Below, piece after piece: positions 24,116 through 35,220 of a stretch of DNA of 64,000 nt. The notes under the pieces were generated by a model that did not search any database, was not told where the DNA came from, and was given only the letters and a program-made list of their open reading frames with translations. Source of the DNA: Cristatella mucedo. Taxonomy: Eukaryota; Bryozoa; Phylactolaemata; Cristatellidae. How positions within the stretch are numbered: position 1 is the stretch's first letter; every line of letters begins with the position of its first letter. Both the position numbers and the translations under genes were made by a program. The DNA lies in contig WPIO01000038.1 of assembly GCA_009760855.2 (NCBI GenBank), positions 124,001 to 188,000 on the forward strand, written 5' to 3'.

Positions 24116-24984
24116 CCACAAGTGCGAATTTCGTCCGGTCACGGACGGCCTGAGAAGCGGCAGTGGTGGATGACTCGGGCGTCAGAGCACAAGCCAGCAG
24201 AGCGACGAGTGCGACAAGTCGTGACGACAGGTCAACAGTTGGACGGCTAAAAGACAATTGCACCATCCATAATTTACCGACCAACTCATCGGTATTCAGA
24301 GGGCGAAACTAGTGTTTTGATAGGTGGATACCACTGACTGCCGTCCACTGTTATGCGAGAAATTTTGAGGACTCTATCAGGTCATTCTAACCAAGGCCAA
24401 GTCCGGCGTCTATAAGAACGTATTGAAAACAAATATGCACATTCCAAGAAAATCTTGTATCTGCCATCCTATGAGCATCCAAATCTGCATCATACCAAGC
24501 GAACTAACAGTGTGGTATCTCCCAATTTGACGACGTTTGAAAAGAAGTGAAAGGCATGCTCTATCCTAATTGGCTATTAGCTTCGTCCTAGTGACTTTTG
24601 TCATTTTCGTGCCTGCATGTTCAGAAACTATGATTGTTGTGACGAATCAATTCAAAAGCTTCGGTTTCAGAATAAGTAGGATTTTTAGAAAGAGGCTTGG
24701 TTCTCTTTTGTTTTCTTTTGTTTAGAAAGAGGCTTTCTAAACATCCTACTAGAAAGGTTCTCTTTGGGTTTTTTGCAAATTTTTTATCATTTCGCTCAGT
24801 AACACATTTTGTTGTCCCTAGATAGTCATTGCTATTTTCTGACTGGTCTGACTGCTTCAGAAGTATAGAAAGTGACCATTATTCCATATGCCCGTGCGAC
24901 CAGGGCACTGATTTACTTGAAATTAACCCATTTGTGATGGGAAAACTGACAAACCCTCACCTTCAGGGTAAATTAAATTAAATA

Positions 24985-25152
24985 CTAGCTGATTTAACAG
25001 CCTCTTTTGTATAGCGACAGAAGAGCCTTTAAGGCTATCACCACCGCTTGCAGTGGCGATAAAGGATCGCCCACCGCAGGATTAGAAGCCACGACATCGG
25101 CACCGAGGTCGTGAAAAGCAACCGTCTTACCTAGTGCGGCATCACGGCTTGG
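24985..25152 (-). mobile_element. SINE-1, near full length
   Basis: Read on the minus strand: an A-box-like head (GCCGTGATGCCGCACTAGGT), a B box degraded to GGCTTCTAATCC, the conserved body (GGCGATCCTTTATCGCCACT, AGGCTCTTCTGTCGCTATAC) and the end GAGGCTGTTAAATCAGCTAG. It is followed by a TTTAATTTAATTT tail. It is about 168 bp and matches the copy at 41.1 kb end to end. Confidence 0.8.
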
Positions 25153-25549
25153 TTACGTTTAGTCGGAAAGAACTGCCAGTGAATCAAAAGTAACGTGTAT
25201 CTAGTCAAAATGCATATAAAAAATATCGCTCAGAAGGTTTGGCAAAGAAGCAGGCAGGTCTTCTAGATTTGGGGCTGCACTGCAAATCTCTCTCAAGAAA
25301 ACCCCTGCCCTAGAATGTTTTCGCTACTGTTGCGTCTGCTGCACCGCAAGAGCGGACTACTCCGGCGGAAGCCGCTGAGGCGAGAACAGCGGACCCACTT
25401 GCAGCAGCTGCTTGCAGGCCCGCGTGCTGTCCGTGCGGCCCGGTCCTGGGTTTCCTGTAAAACGGCATCTGCCTCAGCCCTCTTGATCCGTGCGCGACCG
25501 CCCGCAAAAACGCAACAGTTGTACTACCCTCGGTAGCGACGTTCAAAGT

Positions 25550-26005
25550 CTAGTATATCCGGTATTTCCTTACGAAAGCGCTCGTCACGCTCTTACAAGT
25601 GTAAGCGCCCGTGTTCCCCTTGAATGTATCGAGACGAGCATAGATTATGTAGTCTTCGAGTGACATTTTGAATCCCACCGTGAAATAGGTCTCATAGTTT
25701 TCAGCCTCGCGATTGTGCCGAAAGCCGCGAGCCAAAACTGCAAAAAAACTACCGTTCCGCCGCTTTCTCCGTCGTCGCGTTCGGCGTTTCTCTTTGAACT
25801 CGCCACGCTCTGTAGTCTTGCGGTGCGTCCGCTGTCCGACGAAGTGTCCATCCTTGACCTCGGCATCCGATAGCGGTGGAAAAACCCGTCGGAAGAGCTT
25901 GACAGCGACTGACTCGCTGTCTAGAGCCATCGCAGTGTTTGACGAGGCCTTGACCTTGCTGCGCAGTATTGGCATCCGTGGCACTTTCTGGCCAGTGGCT
26001 CCCAC
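25550..26005 (-). CDS. Unassigned open frame, 151 codons
   Basis: I do not recognise this frame. It contains a very basic stretch near residues 74-84 (KRRTRRRRKRR) followed by 'SLEDYIIYARLDTFKG'. A pyrimidine-poor CTCTGCAG just upstream on the minus strand could be a splice acceptor. The plus strand over the same bases is also open (25713-26063), so coding on either strand is uncertain. It could be an exon, a transposon remnant or chance. Confidence 0.2.
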   Translation of the reverse strand: MGATGQKVPRMPILRSKVKASSNTAMALDSESVAVKLFRRVFPPLSDAEVKDGHFVGQRTHRKTTERGEFKEKRRTRRRRKRRNGSFFAVLARGFRHNREAENYETYFTVGFKMSLEDYIIYARLDTFKGNTGAYTCKSVTSAFVRKYRIY

Positions 26006-26439
26006 TGGATGGTGCTGTGCCCTGCAGAGAGCTCGGCGGTCCGCTGTGGCCGGTCCCTTTTGAGAAATGCTACTTATCTGCGAAATTCGGCGCCCAATTT
26101 AAAAACTCCAGTACCTAAGGAAGGTGTCGATCTGCTACAATGCAGCGAGTGGGGGGCATCGAATCCCTCCCTTACTGCGCATTGCGACTACATTTCCTTC
26201 GTCGACAGGATGCTGGAGAGTTTTTCCAACCGCCCTTATGCTCCAACTCTGATAACTGCAGTACTGCTGCGCTTGAAGGTGCTTTGCATGCCGTGTACCT
26301 TTACTGCATAACGGAGCCTGTGGCCAAGGATCGGTTAGAAAGACCACAAACTTCGGTAGGCGCAGTCCGAAGCCGCGCGGAAATGATGTAGCGCTAGCGT
26401 TCTCTCGGCTAACCAAACGTGGGTAGACACGTTCTGCCC

Positions 26440-27000
26440 ACCATCCGGGCCTTGGAACAATAGTATTGTTATTGCATTATCAACTTTAAAGCTAGCAATA
26501 AATATATTTATATTTGTATAACAAACAATACAATATACTGTTATTTTAATTGCAAACATTACTATGCATTGTCGTTTTCATCGAAGCAAAACTTGAAAAA
26601 TCGTGTCCATCAGACACGCTGCACGGACTTGCGCAGCTCGCGATCCATACAATGCTGTCAGACTCAGGACTTTGGACGTGCTGCTAAAACATACAACTTA
26701 AAAAACTAAACTGCCCCATAAGTATTGCAATAATATAGATATTGTTCATCTGGACAGTACAGTATGTCGATATTGTTACGGCACCCAATACAATGCAACA
26801 TATTGTTCCATCAACATATTTTGTGGTGGCCTGCTTCCGTCTATGCTCGATTCACTCTATACAGTTTCACGACGTGCGACGCCAGGCTTCCCTACGAATG
26901 CAGCTTGCTCGTTCTAGCTACTCCACTATTTTATGGATGCGAATTAGGTAGTTTTCGTCGATTGGCTGCGCTCGCATTTACTCTGTATAATTTTCTTTAA
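26440..27000. other. AT-rich stretch with no recognised feature
   Basis: TATATTTGTAT-like low-complexity DNA; short open frames have no recognisable motif. Confidence 0.4.
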
Positions 27001-27089
27001 CGCGTAGTCGGTCGCTAATGGGAAGCCGTAGCTTTAAGCCCTTGGACGAGAGGTAATAAGCAGCTTGTTTGAAAAAAAAAGATGTTTTA

Positions 27090-27640
27090 ACCCACAAATG
27101 GCCGCCCTGCAGCGCCGCCGGAACCGAGCAGCCAAGAACGCGACCTATGCATGACCTCACGATCCCGTGGCGGCGACTCACTGGATAAGTGACACCAGGT
27201 CGCGGAGCTTGCTTAGAGAGGCGAACTTTCTGCAGCGACTCCGCAGCCGGGCGGGCAAGGGGTGAGTCCAGGAAACCTCGCACCCCTCGCACTCTACGAG
27301 ACCGAGTCGGATGAGGAACGCAGAGAGCGGCCGCCGCGCCGCGCGCGGCCTTTCTGCAGCCGTCTTGAAACACTCGCAGCCTTTTAGCAGCCACGCACGG
27401 GCTCGGTGCTGCCGTCGGGAACCCTAGCTTTGGACGGTCTAACGATTCACGTCCGCAGGGGGCCCATCCGGCCGACCGGCGTCCCCTCTTCCAAAGCAAG
27501 CAGCTAGCAGGCGCCCTCGCGAAAGCAGGGCCTGCGGCGGTGCGCCGTAGGCCGGCGGCGGCGGACGCCTCCGGCGCTACGCCGAACTACGCTCCGCCAG
27601 TCCTCCCCGGGAGCCCGGAAGCCGGCCATCCCCTCATCCC
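27090..27640. promoter_or_regulatory. Orphan CpG-rich block
   Basis: It is GC- and CpG-rich relative to its flanks, similar in texture to the KLF13-like and FAM184-like promoters. A 173-codon minus-strand frame (26978-27499) crosses it, but I recognise no domain. It may be a CpG island of a gene whose exons I cannot see, or a GC-rich repeat. From 27640 to 28105 I see nothing. Confidence 0.35.
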
Positions 27641-28107
27641 ACCTCAGAGTTGGACTTTCACTAGGGCTAACCCAAGGTTTCTTTGTTCGTCTTACATTAA
27701 TGCTGAGCCCCTCTTACGTCCCATTGAGAAGCAACGTCCCATCGATGATTTGGGAAGCTAACGACGCCGTTCAACTCTCGCATAAAGTGTTTGGGAAGCA
27801 CTCACGACCGGGGCAGGCAGGTGTATTCTTCTCGGAATCCTTTGCGTTTCCCTAACATTTTCTGCTTCCGCTTGTAATTCTCTGTTGTTAATGAATCTTG
27901 GTTTTACATCACTTTGCTGGCTTCTTCACTTTCGCTGATAAGCCACGCTGGTTTAGCGGACTTTCGCGTGCCTCTAAATTGCCCGCTAGTCCGTGCACTG
28001 CTCTAGCACTGAAACGCGCTGAGCGACATTACTCAGTTTCGAATTTTGATTTAGTTTGGAATTACATCGCGATTATTCAGTCCTTACGGATCTGGTCATT
28101 CAATGAT

Positions 28108-28200
28108 GGTAATAATATTAACTATACATTTGCGTAGCGTTCTCATGGAGCTTAATCTCTTTCTAAACACTTCGCATGTGCTGTAAAGGAGGCATTTTTC
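28108..28200 (-). mobile_element. LINE-A 3' tail remnant
   Basis: AAT-rich sequence is followed by TGCGTAGCGTTCTCATGGAG, then AATCTCTTTCTAAACACTTC, a diverged minus-strand LINE-A 3' end. Confidence 0.6.
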
Positions 28201-28417
28201 AAGAAGAGTGAATAAGACCTCCTTCTTGTGAAAGATGTGGATGCTCAATTGTTTCAGTCAATTTCAACCGCATACAATGTATGCAAAATGGACTGGTTGT
28301 TACAGAAGACACGCCATTGCTTGCTGCTCCGGTCGTGGTGTTCTGGGAGGGGCGGTGCTGTTGAAGGTCAGCTGAAGGTCGTGCTGTCTCGCAGTAAATC
28401 CCCTGTCATAAGCTGGT

Positions 28418-28472
28418 GGAGCTCACCTGCTTCTCTTCTATTAAAGGAGCTCACCTGCTTCTCTCTATTAAA
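28418..28472 (+). repeat. 28-bp direct duplication
   Basis: The unit GGAGCTCACCTGCTTCTCTT plus CTATTAAA occurs twice in tandem, the second copy one base shorter. Confidence 0.85.
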
Positions 28473-28908
28473 CCTAATGACGAGTTCTTTCAGTGATGCA
28501 TTTATAAATAATTCTTAAATAACACTTCAAAAGATTTCGTATTTCGCAATAAAACGGGTGATAAGCTCGAGCGCATGGGTACTGAGGGACTTAGCTAAAC
28601 CGCTGTAGCGTCTGCATTTACCTTGGCACTTCCACACGCTTTCGCCTTAAGTCCTCTGCGTACGCTCCTATAATCTGCGATATATATGGCTTCGCAGAGT
28701 TCAAAGAGGTGTGTAGCTCAAAATGCTCCCAACATCTTCGCCGCAATCAAGGCCGACATCCCGGGACTGAGACGACGACGGGGCTGAGACGATGGCAGTG
28801 CAGAGCAGCGAGACTGCGAGCTGACAGCCTCCAAACTAGATTGCTAATCGCTCGCGTCTTCGCCGCTTGTCGACGAAACCCCTTGAAGACGGTGCCACCT
28901 TTGTTAAT

Positions 28909-28952
28909 CTGGCCGGCTCAGTTGGTCAGCCTGGCCGGCTCAGTTGGTCAGC
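28909..28952 (+). repeat. 22-bp perfect direct duplication
   Basis: The unit starting CTGGCCGGCTCAGTTGGTCA is repeated twice without change, immediately before a decayed LINE fragment. Confidence 0.9.
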
Positions 28953-28959
28953 TCACGGG

Positions 28960-29060
28960 AACAGATCGGGGTTGTTCCGTACCCATTGCTGCACCAGCTT
29001 CACTGGATTCCTGTGGAGCAGCGACATCAGCTCAGAACACTTCCGGCGGTGGTCTCTAGG
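28960..29060 (+). mobile_element. Decayed LINE fragment
   Basis: The plus strand reads 'LHQLHWIPVEQRHQL' at 28989-29033, equivalent to the '[15 protein letters not shown]' block of LINE-B and the 'LHWLPVKQRI' block of LINE-A. It is short and isolated. Confidence 0.55.
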
Positions 29061-29304
29061 AGACCTTTGACATGATGTCAAACTTACCATCCAGAAGTCG
29101 GGTGGTCTATGTGAAACTGCTGCGGTCATGGCCATCAGGTGTCAGAAGCTGCCTTTACCGTCTGCTCTATTGCCCCGAATGATGGATTAAGGGTTCGGGG
29201 CTTTGGCTGCTCGCAGGGAGATACTTTAAAGTTGATTAGAGGAGCCTGTTCGGAGAAAAGCTCCCTTGGTTTGCTTAAGACTAATTTGAAAGAATGCAAA
29301 CGCA

Positions 29305-29496
29305 TTCTGATCTCCTCCTTCTTCTCATCCTCCTCCTCAACCTCATCCTCCTCCTCCTCATCCTACCCCACACCCTATTCCTCCTCAACCACCTTTTCCT
29401 CCTCCTCAATCTTCTCCTTCTCAACCTCTTTATCCTCATCCTCGTCCTCGTCCTTTTATTCCTCCTCATCCTCCTCAACCATCTCCTCTTCTAATG
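29305..29496 (+). repeat. Pyrimidine-rich (TCC/CTC) tract, left part
   Basis: An irregular array of TCCTCCTCAACC and TCCTCCTCATCC units on the plus strand. The same texture resumes at 30957, on the far side of a LINE-B copy. Confidence 0.85.
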
Positions 29497-30956
29497 TATC
29501 TCCGTCAGTAACTCCACAAAGTCATAAAGACCATGTGGGTGTTACGCAGGAGAGTTTTGTATAGCGCACTCACAGCCTAAGCGGCTTTCGGTACGCATTC
29601 GGTAGCCAACAGACTTCGTCTCACGCAACAAAGAGAACGTGGGAAGCATAGCAGAGTTAGGAGAGCAGTTGAGGTAGTGACTAGCATAGAAGTAGCAGCT
29701 CAGGACCACTGAAAAGGATGTGCCATAGTCGGCAGTTGGAGAGTAGATGTCGTTGCGTAAGAATTGTGGAAGCGAGTTCCACAGTCTAGGACCTACAGAG
29801 CTAAAGCTTCTATCGCCAACTGTCTTTAAGCGGAGGAACGGGACACCTAATTTAGTGTCCACACAGGACCTGAGGGCGCGAACAGGCTGAAACTGATGCA
29901 GCAGTTCAGCTAGGTACGAAGGAGCCAAGCCGTGGCGGGCCTTGTGGGTCAGCGTAAGAACTTTGCTCTGTATCCTTTGCTCAACCGGCAACCATCCTAG
30001 CTCTTTCAGCAAAGGTGACACGTGCTCAAACCGCTGGGACTTGAAGACCAGCCTTGCAGCCATATTCATAGTCCGCTGTAGTGGCATAATAGCTTTCTTT
30101 GGTAGCCCAGCCAAAAGGGAATTACAATAATCAAGCCGAGACAGAACTAAAGAGCTAGTTAAATTTTTTACAAGCCACTGTGGGAGACAGCTTCTAATCT
30201 TGGATAGGGATCGGATGTGATGGCTAGCTGTAGAGGCAGTCTTCTGAATGAAGCTTTTGAAATTGAGGCAGCTGTCGAACACGACACCTAGATTACGAGC
30301 ACGTGAAGGTCGCACAATAGCATCACCTATTAGAACAGCAAAGCCTTTTAATCCAGCCACACGCTTAGGGTGTCCTATGAGAAGCAGTTCGGTTTTATCG
30401 TCATTTAATTTCAGGAAGTTTTCCGACATCCAGGATCGAATATCGGCAAGGCAAGCATTCAGTTTCTCAGTTGCTGCAGCAGATTCCGACGGGTTGAATG
30501 ACAAATACAACTGAGTATCGTCAGCATAGAAGTGATATCCTACTCCATGGGCCTTAATCACTTTTCCCAGAGGTTGTGTATAAACGGAGAACAGCAAGGG
30601 ACCGAGTACAGACCCTTGAGGGACTCCACAGGTGACCCTTCTCATGTCTGAGACCTGACCCCCACACGACACGGATTGAACACGATCAGACAAGTATGAT
30701 TTAAACCACACTAGTGCGATCAGACAAGTATGATTTAAACCACACTAGTGCTTCGTCTGCCAGACCGATCGTTGTTCTCAGTCGTTCAAGCAGAACTTCG
30801 TGATCAATGGTGTCGAAGGCAGCTGACAGATCTCGCAGAGCTAGGGCAGTGACATTCCCGTCATCGTTGCCACGTAGAATATCCTTGTTAACACGGAGGA
30901 GAGCAGTTTTAGTAGAGTGCTGCTTCTTGGAACCTGATTGAAATGTTTCTGACATT
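29497..30956 (-). mobile_element. LINE-B copy, best preserved RT in the window
   Basis: A 389-codon frame (29542-30711) covers the RT from the thumb side of the fingers to the C-terminus: '[17 protein letters not shown]', '[14 protein letters not shown]' (catalytic YADD), '[19 protein letters not shown]', '[20 protein letters not shown]' and '[15 protein letters not shown]'. The upstream block 'LRDLSAAFDTIDHEVLLERL' lies at 30701-30955 in another frame because a 34-bp tandem duplication (30683-30750) breaks the reading frame. Endonuclease sequence is absent. The 3' end carries the LINE-B GTGTTACGCAGGAGAGTTTT block. The long open frame suggests a fairly recent copy. Confidence 0.9.
30683..30750 (+). 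repeat. 34-bp tandem duplication inside LINE-B
   Basis: Two perfect copies of a 34-bp unit starting CGATCAGACAAGTATGATTT. It shifts the RT frame and is either a recent slip or an assembly artefact. Confidence 0.95.
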
Positions 30957-31105
30957 CCTCAATCTCCTCCTCAACCTTCTCCTCAACCCCTTCCTCCTCC
31001 TCCTCCTCCTCATCCTCAACCTACTCCTCCTTAACCTCCTCCTGCTCAACGTCATCCTCATTCTCAACCTCATCCTCGTTCTTTTCCTCCTCCTCCTCTT
31101 TTCCA
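30957..31105 (+). repeat. Pyrimidine-rich (TCC/CTC) tract, right part
   Basis: It continues the 29305-29496 array after the LINE-B insertion, with CCTCCTCAACC-type units. Confidence 0.85.
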
Positions 31106-31117
31106 GATATAAATAGA

Positions 31118-31262
31118 TATTGGCTAATTCAACAGCCTCATTTGTATGGTAGAAGAAGAGCCTTAATGGCTGTCACCACCGCTTTCAGTTGTCAATGAAG
31201 GATCGCCCACTGCATGATTCGAACCCACGGACCTCGGTCGTGAAGAGCGAGCACCTTACAAA
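31118..31262 (-). mobile_element. SINE-1 copy
   Basis: On the minus strand the B box reads GGGTTCGAATC; the body (GGCGATCCTTCATTG) and the 3' end GAGGCTGTTGAATTAGCC follow. The head is shortened. From 31262 to 31790 there is no recognised element; short open frames on both strands lack known motifs. Confidence 0.75.
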
Positions 31263-31794
31263 GGAGTAAACTGAGTAGCACCTTCAGCCCTAGAGTCTGC
31301 TGTGGGGCTACGGCTTCGCTGGCTGGTGTGACAGATCAGGTGCATGGTAACTCCAAGCTGGACACCTTGCTTGCGGCGATGCCCATCTTCACGACGGGAA
31401 GTCGGAATGGGAGTTACGATGCAGCCACAAAGACGGCCACATATACTGCTCCTAGTTGCCGCAGCTCTTGCGGATAGCTTTGCTTGGGTGGAGGTGGCTC
31501 TTACTGCGCATGCTCCCAATTACCGGGGGCGGAATGAGGGGTAGGCCTCTGCCTCTGCCTTGACGGCTTCGAACCCGTTGGGGTGACTCATTCTCCGGTT
31601 CCTCTGCAGCACCTGATGGTGAGAGGTGTCGAGGTGTCAAGCGAGCCGCTTGTTGTGGCCCAGGAGTTAAAAAAGTTACCCGTATGCCCACTCCTCCTGC
31701 GCAAGCCCGTTCCGACCAGAGATGAAATTAGAAAGCGTTCACCGAGGAAGCTGCTCGGTCTGCATAACTAGCATGCGAAATTTGGGTGTACCCG

Positions 31795-32780
31795 GAATCT
31801 TGTTATTACATTTCAAAATGACTTCTCACTAGATGACCACATCAGCTCCTCAGTCAAGTGATTATACGTTCGCCAAGCCAATAGCCAAGCCAAAATGATC
31901 AGCTAATTCGTGACATCCCGCCGAGACTTATTGAACTGGCTAGTTGCAGATCTTTCTGCGTGCGCAATAAGATGCTTGCTTATAGTTTAAGCCAAACTTG
32001 GTTGCTAGGTTTTTCTGTCGTGAGCGTCGAAACTACCGCCCAGGTGTAATGTGCTCGCTCTTCGCCCCACGACCCAGGACGCGGGTTTGAGTCCTGTAGT
32101 GGGTGGTCTTTTATTGCCCACTGCAAGCCTTTTAAGCCCTTCTGTCGCTTTATAAAGGAGGCTGTTAAATCAGCTAATCTTGTTTTACCGATTTGCAATG
32201 CTTTTCACAAATCTTCATTGATACCCATCCAGTCAAGCAACGCATCAACTTCAAGGATTTGTCCCTCACTTTCAGGTCCCTTTGTTCTTTGGCTCCAGCC
32301 TACTGATCAGATCTACTGCCCCACCAGGCTCAGTATCGTACCACCCGCTTTCCGGAATTTAGCTGTTTACCTATACCTCGCACAAGCCTCAAATCTTTTG
32401 GAGATCGTGCCTTTATCTCGTATGGTTCCAAAGCCCGGAACTCACTCCCGACTTGAGTCGCCACATCTCCTGACTTGACCACATTTAAAAAGAAACTAAA
32501 AACGCACCTATTAATCACAGCATTTAGCGGATCCCTGTGATTCGTCCTTTATGTGCTTATGCGTGCTGACACTGTGCATGCTGCCACTAACCATACTTGC
32601 ATGCTGACCCTGATTATTTCACCCCTAACCATGTTAATCCTATTGTTTGTTGAGCATGCTACCACTAATCACTCGATTCGTGCTTCCTTTGCAGCAGTTG
32701 TAAAGTGCCTAGGAAGGGATTGAGTTATCTGAGGGCACTTTATCAAATTTATTATTATTATTATTATTATTATTACTACT
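31795..32780 (+). mobile_element. LINE-A copy interrupted by SINE-1
   Basis: 31795-32033 is LINE-A RT C-terminal sequence up to the 'CRERRS' block. SINE-1 follows at 32034-32180 (B box GGGTTTGAGTCC at 32080-32091), with a linker to about 32221. LINE-A then resumes at the 'PVKQRI' block and runs to the 3' stem-loop and (ATT)n (32748-32776). About 35 bp of LINE sequence is replaced at the insertion point. The right part matches 6703-7383 almost along its whole length. Confidence 0.8.
32034..32221 (+). mobile_element. SINE-1 insertion inside LINE-A
   Basis: tRNA-like B box, TAGTGGGTGGTCTTTTATTG body block and GAGGCTGTTAAATCAGCTAA 3' end, then a linker TTGTTTTACCGATTTGCAAT before the LINE resumes. 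Confidence 0.75.
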
Positions 32781-32789
32781 ATTATTATC

Positions 32790-33245
32790 CAGCAGTGTAT
32801 CGACTTCAAGATTTCATTCCTCGAATTATTATCCTTCACTCACGAGCTCCAGGCTACCTACTTGAATCACTTCCTAATCAGGTGACCCACAGAACCGCCC
32901 AGCGTTCTGACTCGTGTCGCTGGATTGTGCCTCTAACGAACTTCAAAAACTTTGGAAATCGCACCTCATTTCATGTGCTCCTAATCCTGGACTCTCACTC
33001 CCAACCACTTCCGGACATCCCCAGACTTTAAAACGCTCAAAAAGAAGCTAAGAAAAACCTATCTGTTCTTCGAAGCCTTTTCTCTGTCTACACGAATTGT
33101 CTTGTGTGCCAGTACGTTCTGTAATTGTGCATTTTATATTTAACCGATTGACATGCTTCCTTTGCATACTAAGTTAAGTGCCTAGAAAGAGATTTAGTTC
33201 TCTTAGGGCACTGTACTAATGGCTTGGTATTATTATTACTAATAA
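32790..33245 (+). mobile_element. Diverged LINE-A 3' fragment
   Basis: It starts at the 'YRLQDF' block (equivalent to 'QRIDFKV'), keeps 'SRAPGYLLESL' and 'LTNFKNFGNRT', and ends with AAGTGCCTAGAAAGAGATTT and TATTATTATTA. It is older than its left neighbour, to which it is directly joined. Confidence 0.7.
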
Positions 33246-33404
33246 AATTACTTATAAGTCACATGCCATGATCCACCGACTGAAACCATGTGGTTTCTGA
33301 GGACTGCGGAAAGCTTGACGGAGCAGTAATGGCAAACTTAGCGTTTTCAGGCTCAAATAGGTGAAACATTAGGAATAAGAGACAGCATCGCTTTGGGTGT
33401 ACCT

Positions 33405-34735
33405 TTTCAGGAATGTAGACTTAGGTAAAGTCTCTCTGTTTGTTATACTTGATCTTTCGGCAGCGTTCGACACTATTGATCACAAAGTCCTACTTGAGCG
33501 CCTCGCATCTTGTCTGGGCATCACTGGCACTGCAATGGTTCAGGCTCTATCTCACTGGAAGACTCCAAAGTATTGATGTGAACGAACAAAGATCATCCGA
33601 GGAAGCACTTAAGAACGGGGTACCTCAGGGCTCTGTGCTCGGTCCGTTTCTCTCCACAGTGTATACTCTCCCTCTTGCCGATATGATCGCAAAGCACAAT
33701 CTAGGCTTTCATTTCTATGCGGATGAGACTCAGTTGTATCATAGCTTTGATTCCTTCCATCCCTCGAGCACGTAGAGTTCTCTAAACACACCCTTGCTGC
33801 ATGTATTGACGACATCCGCACACAGATGGAAGTAAGCTTTCTTAAATTGAATGACGATAAAAGCAACCTACTAGTTATGGGCAAACCAAGCGTGATTCAG
33901 AAATTGGAAACCCTAATGTTCAAAATCGGCTCCCCCAGCATATCTGCTATTGAATCTTTATGTAATCTACGTGTTCTGTTCTTAAGTGACCCTTCATTAG
34001 ACGACCGACCACATCAGCACCGCAGTCAAGTCTGCTTGCTTTCAGCTACATAACATAGCTAAAATTCGGGCTTGAAGGGATACTACATCGAAACTGTTCC
34101 ATACATTTGTGACATCCCTTCTCGACTTATGTAACTCACTGCTTGCTGGTCTACTGGCTTGTGCAATCAGGGGCTTACAGTGGGTGCAAAACTTTGTAGC
34201 CAGGCTTGTCTGTCGTGAGCGTCGAAGTTGCCACATTAAACCACTTCTCGCTGACCTGCACTGGCTATCAACCAAGCAGCGCATCGACCTCAAGGTTTTT
34301 TCTGTCACTTACTTTTAGGTATCTTCATTCTCTGTCTCCAGCCTACTTATCAGAGCTACTCCCCGACCAGGCGAAGAATAGTATAACCAGCTGTTCTGAC
34401 TCGAATCGTTTAGCCATATCTCTTACAAACATCAAAACCTTTGAAGACCGTGCAATTAGTTCCTATGCTCTCAAAGCCTGGAACTCACTACCGACGCACG
34501 TCAGAACGTTCCCTGACATGACGAAATTTAAAAAGAAGCTTAAAATGCACCTGTATTTTAAGAATTTTGTGGGTCTTTGTGATTCGTCCTTCGTGTGCAT
34601 GTACCTGCTTACACTGTGCCTGCTGCTTGTGGATGTTACCTTCAATAATTTGGTAATGCTTCCTATCCAGCATCTGTGAAGTGCCTAGAAAGAGATTCAG
34701 TTCTCCGAGGGCGCCATACAAATTTATTATTATTA
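33405..34735 (+). mobile_element. LINE-A copy with RT core
   Basis: RT blocks in order: 'AAFDTIDHKVLLERL' equivalent (33455-33500), '[19 protein letters not shown]' (33615-33670), '[13 protein letters not shown]' (33700-33740), '[18 protein letters not shown]' (33830-33890), C-terminal 'LADLHWLSTKQRIDLKV' and 'YALKAWNSLPTHVRT'. It closes with the stem-loop and (ATT)n (34722-34736). The palm motif reads YADE instead of YADD, and several frameshifts separate the blocks. Confidence 0.85.
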
Positions 34736-35220
34736 TTGGTCTAGCGTCGATTTCTTGAGTAGTAACCTAACTATAGCCTTTGTAAAAAAAGGTGCTGGGA
34801 CATGGTCTGAGCCTAATGACATGTTTACGATGTTTGTTATGCATGGTAGCAGCACGTCCACGCATCGTAGAAGCAGAACAGTGGGCATAGGGTCCAGAGG
34901 ACTAGTCTTATTTGATTAGGATGTGAGCTTCAAAACGTGGTCATTCGTGTTCTCCTTGAATTTAGACATTGATGTGCTGCACGGAAGCGAGGGACAGGAT
35001 TCCAGAAAGGATGCTGGCATCCTAGGGATGGACTCCCTGATCTTGCTAACAAAGACGCTAGAGAGGCAATCAGCAAGATCGCCTCAAGGATCCCTAGATA
35101 GGAAGCTAACATGTGAACGGTTAAGGGCGTGGTTGATCGTAGACATCAACATTTTGAATTTTGCACCTGTAATTCAACAACGTTTTGTAGAAGTAGGAGA
35201 CACTGCTTGCAAATAGCCTT
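34736..35220 (-). mobile_element. LINE-A endonuclease-RT linker fragment
   Basis: The minus strand matches the linker region found at 18175-18660 and 55480-55930 (the block encoding 'LLKKATLD' and the 'DDLADR' stretch equivalents). It is joined tail to head to the preceding plus-strand copy. From 35220 to 35940 the DNA is AT-rich and nothing is recognised. Confidence 0.65.

Noticed and set aside
28953-29135. Minus-strand frame with a plausible-looking peptide and GTAAGT site
   Set aside because: The plus strand reads the LINE block 'LHWIPVEQR' over the same bases, so this is the antisense of a decayed LINE.
29139-29564. Ser-rich and Leu-rich frames in the pyrimidine tract
   Set aside because: Low-complexity sequence; no stop because of composition.
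31196-31262. Functional tRNA genes suggested by B-box motifs here and at 40.7, 41.2 and 47.9 kb
   Set aside because: No cloverleaf with acceptor and anticodon stems; all sit at the head of SINE copies.
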